Shown piece by piece: positions 60,469-64,000 of a stretch of DNA of 64,000 nt (within the stretch, counting starts at the first letter, position 1; every line of letters begins with the position of its first letter). The notes under the pieces are model-generated. The model did not search any database. It was not told where the DNA came from and was given only the letters and a program-made list of their open reading frames with translations. The DNA comes from Streptomyces bauhiniae (GTDB lineage: Bacteria; Actinomycetota; Actinomycetes; Streptomycetales; Streptomycetaceae), in assembly GCF_004784475.1 (NCBI RefSeq), contig NZ_SRRT01000002.1, forward strand, positions 310,001-374,000, in the 5' to 3' direction. The position numbers were made by a program, and so were the translations under genes.

Positions 60469-60518
60469 TCGGTCAGAGGTACTTCTTGTAGATTCGGTCA
60501 GAGGTACTTCTTGTAGAA
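60469..60518. repeat. Exact 25-bp tandem duplication at the 3' end of a hydrolase gene
   Basis: The 25 bases at 60469-60493 (TTCGGTCAGAGGTACTTCTT and GTAGA) are repeated exactly at 60494-60518. The unit includes the last codons (KKYL) and stop of the minus-strand hydrolase; the second copy of the stop lies outside the gene. Confidence 0.95.
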
Positions 60519-61430
60519 CGGGATCAGGTGGTCCAGGGCGATCTTGACCGGCTCGGGCTGGTCGTACAGGTCGTAGTGGGAGTAGCCCTCGGCGACGACC
60601 AGTTCCTTGTCCTTGGAGGCCGCGCGGCGGTAGATCTCCAGGCCGTCCCGGTAGGCGCCGAAGGCGCCAGGCTTGTCGCCGACCACCACGCACAGGGGCC
60701 GGGTGAGGAGGACCTCGGCGCGGTTGAAGGCGTCCCAGCCGACCGCGTTGGCCTGGCGGGAGAACAGCGACTCGGTGCGGCCGCCGGGCTTCTCACCGCG
60801 GTCCGTGCGGTAGTACTCGGTGGCCTCGAACAGGTCCAGCTCGGTCAGTCCCTGCTCCTCGGCCGCCTCGGGCGAGGCCGGCAGGTACTGGTTGACGCGC
60901 GGCTCTCCGCCCCGCGCCTCGGCGGTGCGCTGCTCGGCGATGGCGTCGAGCGTGGCGATGGGGTCGTAGCCGCTGAACGCCTCATGCATCAGACGTCCGA
61001 AGTTCACGCCGGTCACACTGCCGACGGCCTTGATGCGGCGGTCGGTCATCGTGGCGTTGATGGCGTACGCGCCACCGCCGCACACCCCGATGACCCCGAT
61101 GCGGTCGGCGTCCACGTACGGCAGCGTCACCAGGAAGTCGATGACATAGCTGATGTCCTCGACCCGGAACGTCGGGTCCTCGATCGACCTGGGCTCCCCG
61201 CCGCTCGCGCCCTGGAAGCTTGCGTCGAAGGCCACGACCACGAAGCCCTGTTCGGCCAGCGCCTTGCCGTAGACGTTCCCCGAGGTCTGCTCCTTGCAGG
61301 AGCCGATGGGGTGGACGCTCACGATCGCGGGGTAGGTTCGGCTCGCGTCGAAGCCGGGCGGGAAGTGGATGTCAGCGGCCAGGTTCCACGCCAGCGCCTT
61401 GATCTCGACGTGCTCGATGTTCTCGCTCAC
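60498..61430 (-). CDS. Alpha/beta hydrolase with Cys nucleophile elbow (GxCxGG)
   Basis: 310 aa. PAIVSVHPIGSCKEQTSGNV, VVVAFDASFQGASGGEP, the elbow IGVIGVCGGGAYAINATMTD and terminal VAEGYSHYDLYDQP give the alpha/beta hydrolase order of elements. Cys sits in GVCGGG as in dienelactone hydrolase-like enzymes; the acid is probably the Asp in VVVGDKPGAFG and the base the His in GYSHYD. Substrate unknown. The GTG at 61428-61430 has GGAGG upstream; the longer frame has no site. A 25-bp duplication lies at its 3' end. Confidence 0.87.
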   Translation of the reverse strand: MSENIEHVEIKALAWNLAADIHFPPGFDASRTYPAIVSVHPIGSCKEQTSGNVYGKALAEQGFVVVAFDASFQGASGGEPRSIEDPTFRVEDISYVIDFLVTLPYVDADRIGVIGVCGGGAYAINATMTDRRIKAVGSVTGVNFGRLMHEAFSGYDPIATLDAIAEQRTAEARGGEPRVNQYLPASPEAAEEQGLTELDLFEATEYYRTDRGEKPGGRTESLFSRQANAVGWDAFNRAEVLLTRPLCVVVGDKPGAFGAYRDGLEIYRRAASKDKELVVAEGYSHYDLYDQPEPVKIALDHLIPFYKKYL

Positions 61431-61635
61431 GGGTACAACGCCTCCTGCAAGAGGTGGTTCGGAATGGGATTGGGGCGCTCGCGGGCGGTCGCCGGTTCTC
61501 ACGAAGGGGCGACCGACGCCTCGGGCGGCCGACTCCACCATCCTGACCCGGAGAAAGCCGGTGCGCAGCACCTGAGGGGGGTGGGGGTATTGGGGGGCAC
61601 CGGCGGCACCCCTCACCGGACGGCGCGCCTGCGCG
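61431..61635. other. Non-coding stretch upstream of the hydrolase
   Basis: Together with 61776-61952 this forms part of a 520-base gap between divergent genes. It must carry promoters for both. No gene is supported apart from the phosphatase relic at 61636-61775. Confidence 0.4.
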
Positions 61636-61775
61636 GGTCCGGGGTGGGTCGGCCCTCGTCGCTCCAGACCGCTCGCCGCAGCGGGGCTGGGTGTTGCTGA
61701 GGTCGGTGACCTCGCAGACCAGGATGTCGTCGCGGATCGGCCGGAGTGCCACCGGGGCCCCGGCGTGAAGCGGAG
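61636..61775 (-). pseudogene. Scrap of a SpoIIE/RsbU-type phosphatase ATPase domain
   Basis: The minus strand reads APVALRPIRDDILVCEVTDL and SNTQP, then, after a one-frame shift, LRRAVWSDEGRP. Together these match the segment LRLIRDxxLxCEVSDxSSxxPHLRRAxxxDEGGRGL found in the histidine-kinase-like domain at the C-terminus of many Streptomyces PP2C/SpoIIE phosphatases. The rest of the gene is absent. Confidence 0.6.
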
Positions 61776-61952
61776 CACACGTGAGGTGCCGTTTCCACCT
61801 GCGTCGGCTCCTGTCAGGGGTAGAGAAATCTACCCTTTTCGCGGACATGGGCCCGTGCGAGCCTCGAGGGGGTGGCCGACCGAAATTCCGACGGCCGCCC
61901 CGAGGAATTCGCACCCGTCGTCGCCGCGCGCGGCGCAGAACAACAGAGATTC

Positions 61953-63116
61953 ATGAGCACTGACATACGCGAAACGCACCTTGCCGCCGACCGGCGCGAG
62001 AGCCGGGGCACCGCCATCGTCGTGGGTGCCTCCCTGTCCGGCCTGATGACCGGGCTGACCCTGTCCCGGGCCGGTCTCCACGTGACGGTCCTGGAGCGCT
62101 CGGGCCCCTCTCCGCAGAGCGGCGCCGCGCTCGGCCTCGTCGGTGTCGACCTCGACGGCGAGAGCAGGCTGCTGGACGGCTCGAACCGCAGGGCCCCCTC
62201 GCTGATCGCCATCGCCGCCGGCGGGTCGAGCGCGATGCACTCCTGGTCCTCGGTCCACGCCAGGCTGCGGATCGCCGCCGAAGCCGATCCCCGTGTCGAA
62301 CTCCGTCATCACACCGTCGTCGCCGACGTCGGCCAGGACGCCGACGCGGCCTGGGTGACCACCTCGGACGGCGACACGCTCCGGGCCGACGTCGTCGTGG
62401 GCGCCGACGGGCACCGCAGCGTCGTACGCCGGGGCGTCGCGCCGCACAAGCCGGACGCGACCTTCGCCGGCTACGTCCTCTGGCTCGGCATCGCCCAGGA
62501 GTCCGACCTCCCTGCGGCGCACCGTCTGGGCCGCCACCAGGAGGGGCCCGACATGATGTCGGGCGGGGACGACTACTTCGTCGGTTATCCCCTGCTGGGC
62601 AAGGACGGCAGCAGTGCCGTCGGGTCCCGGCAGCTGGGCTTCGCCTGGTTCGACGCGACCCGCAACGACCTCTTCCGGGAGAAGGGCCGCATCGTCGGCG
62701 ACGTGGTGCGACGCTCGCTGCGCAACGACGACATCCCGGAGCGGACGTACCGCGAGCTCGAAGCCCAGGCCCAAAAGCTCTGGCCCCAGCCGTGGCGGAG
62801 CGCGGTGCTCGACCGCATCGGCCGGCGCCGGCTCATCGGCACCCCGATCGCGGAGTACGTGCCCGACACGATCGCCAACGGGCGTCTCGCACTCGTCGGC
62901 AACGCCGCCCACGTGCAGACCCCGATGACCGGCCAGGGGTTCGACCAGTCGGTGCAGGACGCGGAGGCGCTCGCCGAAGCCCTCGCGGCCGGTCTGCCCG
63001 GGTCGACGATGGAGGAGTGCCTCCGGTCGTACCAGATGACGCGCCTGCACAGCGCTCGTGACCTGGTGCGCTCCGGGCAGCAGTTCAGCCGCTCCTTCTC
63101 CGGCGAAGCCGCCTGA
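61953..63116 (+). CDS. FAD-dependent monooxygenase (PHBH-like)
   Basis: 387 aa class A flavoprotein. The N-terminal dinucleotide loop is TAIVVGASLSGLMTGLTLSR with the acidic residue after it (VTVLERSG). The DG motif is VVVGADGHRSVVRRG, and the GD-like motif is NGRLALVGNAAHVQTPMTGQ, with Asn in place of Asp. The enzyme should hydroxylate an aromatic or polyketide-like substrate using NAD(P)H and O2. ATG at 61953 lacks a strong ribosome site; the frame is open 27 codons more upstream. It lies 56 bases before the flavin-dependent monooxygenase, so the two are likely an operon. Confidence 0.88.
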   Translation: MSTDIRETHLAADRRESRGTAIVVGASLSGLMTGLTLSRAGLHVTVLERSGPSPQSGAALGLVGVDLDGESRLLDGSNRRAPSLIAIAAGGSSAMHSWSSVHARLRIAAEADPRVELRHHTVVADVGQDADAAWVTTSDGDTLRADVVVGADGHRSVVRRGVAPHKPDATFAGYVLWLGIAQESDLPAAHRLGRHQEGPDMMSGGDDYFVGYPLLGKDGSSAVGSRQLGFAWFDATRNDLFREKGRIVGDVVRRSLRNDDIPERTYRELEAQAQKLWPQPWRSAVLDRIGRRRLIGTPIAEYVPDTIANGRLALVGNAAHVQTPMTGQGFDQSVQDAEALAEALAAGLPGSTMEECLRSYQMTRLHSARDLVRSGQQFSRSFSGEAA

Positions 63117-63172
63117 CCCGCAGGAGGCGACGACTTCCAGGGGGGCCGCATCCGGCACCACGAGGTAACGAC

Positions 63173-64000
63173 ATGCGCACACCACAGATGCACCTGACCA
63201 TGCAGCTCGTCGGCGGCACCGGCATAGAACCGGGCGCCTGGCGCCGGCCGGGTGTCGCGGCCGACGGATACGTCAACGTCGACGCCGCCGTACGGGCGGC
63301 CAAGGCCGCCGAGCGCGGCAAGTTCGACGCCGTCTTCTTCGCCGACACACCCGCCGTGGTCGACGATCTGTCGACCCGCTCGCCGTCCTGGGCGCCCCTG
63401 GAACCGGTCGTCGTGCTGACCGCCCTCGCCCGGGAGACCGAGCGGATCGGACTGGTCGCCACGTCGTCCACGACGTTCAACCACGCCTATAACGTGGCCC
63501 GCCAGTTCCGCGCCCTGGACCTGGTCAGCGGCGGCCGGATCGGCTGGAACGCCGTGACCACCGGCCGCCCCCAGGCCGCCCTGAACTACGGCGCCGAGGT
63601 CCCCAGCCGTGGCGAACGCTACGCGATCGCCGAGGAGTTCATCGCCTCCGTGATGGCGCTGTGGGGTAGCTGGCCCGAGGGCGCGCTGCTGCTGGACACC
63701 GAGAACGGGCGCTTCGCCGACGCCGAGCGCATCCAGCCGGTGATGGTCCGCGGCCGGCACATGTTCTCCCGCGGCCCGCTGGGCCTGCCGCCCTCCCCGC
63801 AGGGCCAGCCGGTCGTCTTCCAGGCGGGCGGCGGCGGCAACGGCCTCGCCCTGGCCGGGCTCTACGCGAACGGCGTCTACAACAGCCCCTTCGACATCCC
63901 CTCCGGCGCCGCGCACTGGCAGGCGGTCCGGCGGGCCGCGCAGGCCTACGGCCGCGACCCGGACCACATGACGGTCTTCAACGGGATCGTCACCTCGGTC
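63173..64000 (+). CDS. LLM-class flavin-dependent monooxygenase (NtaA/SnaA/DszA type), cut by the window end
   Basis: 276 codons are visible, without stop. It begins MHLTMQLVGGTGIEPGAWRR. KAAERGKFDAVFFADTPAVV, LARETERIGLVATSSTTFNH, AYNVARQFRALDLVSGGRIG and WNAVTTGRPQAALNYGAEVP are the conserved blocks of the nitrilotriacetate/alkanesulfonate/dibenzothiophene-sulfone group. QPVVFQAGGGGNGLALAG is the FMN phosphate region (usually QAGAS). It uses FMNH2 from a separate reductase. It is probably co-transcribed with the upstream FAD monooxygenase. Substrate unknown. Confidence 0.92.
   Translation, partial: MRTPQMHLTMQLVGGTGIEPGAWRRPGVAADGYVNVDAAVRAAKAAERGKFDAVFFADTPAVVDDLSTRSPSWAPLEPVVVLTALARETERIGLVATSSTTFNHAYNVARQFRALDLVSGGRIGWNAVTTGRPQAALNYGAEVPSRGERYAIAEEFIASVMALWGSWPEGALLLDTENGRFADAERIQPVMVRGRHMFSRGPLGLPPSPQGQPVVFQAGGGGNGLALAGLYANGVYNSPFDIPSGAAHWQAVRRAAQAYGRDPDHMTVFNGIVTSV

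Overview
The window is high-GC actinomycete DNA, almost certainly Streptomyces. GC-ending codons dominate, GTG starts and GGAGG-type ribosome sites are common, TTA (bldA) codons are very rare, and the gene families are typical: a CYP105-type P450 with a [3Fe-4S] ferredoxin, a fused CYP102-type P450/reductase, Tat-exported lipoproteins, an F420-type nitroreductase, an MmyB-type XRE regulator and an iron box. The combination resembles the Streptomyces coelicolor group; that is an inference from memory of gene content, not a search result.

Layout. 1-9 kb: a caspase-like CHAT/TPR protein with a second TPR protein, an MFS exporter carrying a TTA codon, an FMN-dependent alpha-hydroxy-acid oxidase, and the first of two unusual proteins that join a sigma-factor-like region, a zinc-binding-like motif, a membrane segment and a ricin-type lectin. 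9-16 kb: a Fic/Doc-like toxin with its antitoxin, an exported multicopper oxidase, a divergent ECF sigma factor and Ser/Thr kinase, a DUF4232 lipoprotein, a permease with a CTG start and a USP protein. 16-25 kb: the second sigma-like/lectin protein, a GH114 lipoprotein, a P450-ferredoxin-flavoprotein operon, a deazaflavin-dependent reductase, a CDF metal exporter, a STAS protein and a PRPP synthetase. 25-40 kb: a DUF4230 protein, a VanZ-like protein, a GH16 laminarinase with a DasR-like promoter, a PHP-domain protein, a ROK regulator, the CYP102-type fusion with a divergent PAS-LuxR regulator, an FBP-domain protein, a FUSC transporter, a lactonase, and a DUF2470 protein behind an iron box.

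40-51.6 kb: a TetR regulator divergent from a stand-alone CYP102-like heme domain, a pentapeptide-repeat protein, lutABC running by overlap into an OpuCA-type ATPase, whose permeases and binding protein lie convergent on the other strand, then ProC-like and pirin proteins.

51.9-62 kb is a decay zone. It holds a degenerate type I-E-like CRISPR array without cas genes, a recombinase fragment, a truncated XRE regulator, a frameshifted cupin, an NmrA-like gene with an internal stop, a deletion-scarred third copy of the sigma-like/lectin gene, and a scrap of SpoIIE-type phosphatase. Intact genes lie between them: an acetyltransferase, two alpha/beta hydrolases with Cys in the nucleophile elbow, an LtrA protein and an MmyB-type regulator. 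The window ends in an FAD monooxygenase and the start of a flavin-dependent luciferase-like monooxygenase.

The genes fit a chromosome-arm accessory region: oxidative catabolism (three P450 systems and several flavoenzymes), envelope sensing and secreted hydrolases. Convergent neighbours overlap repeatedly, twice sharing a CTAG double stop.
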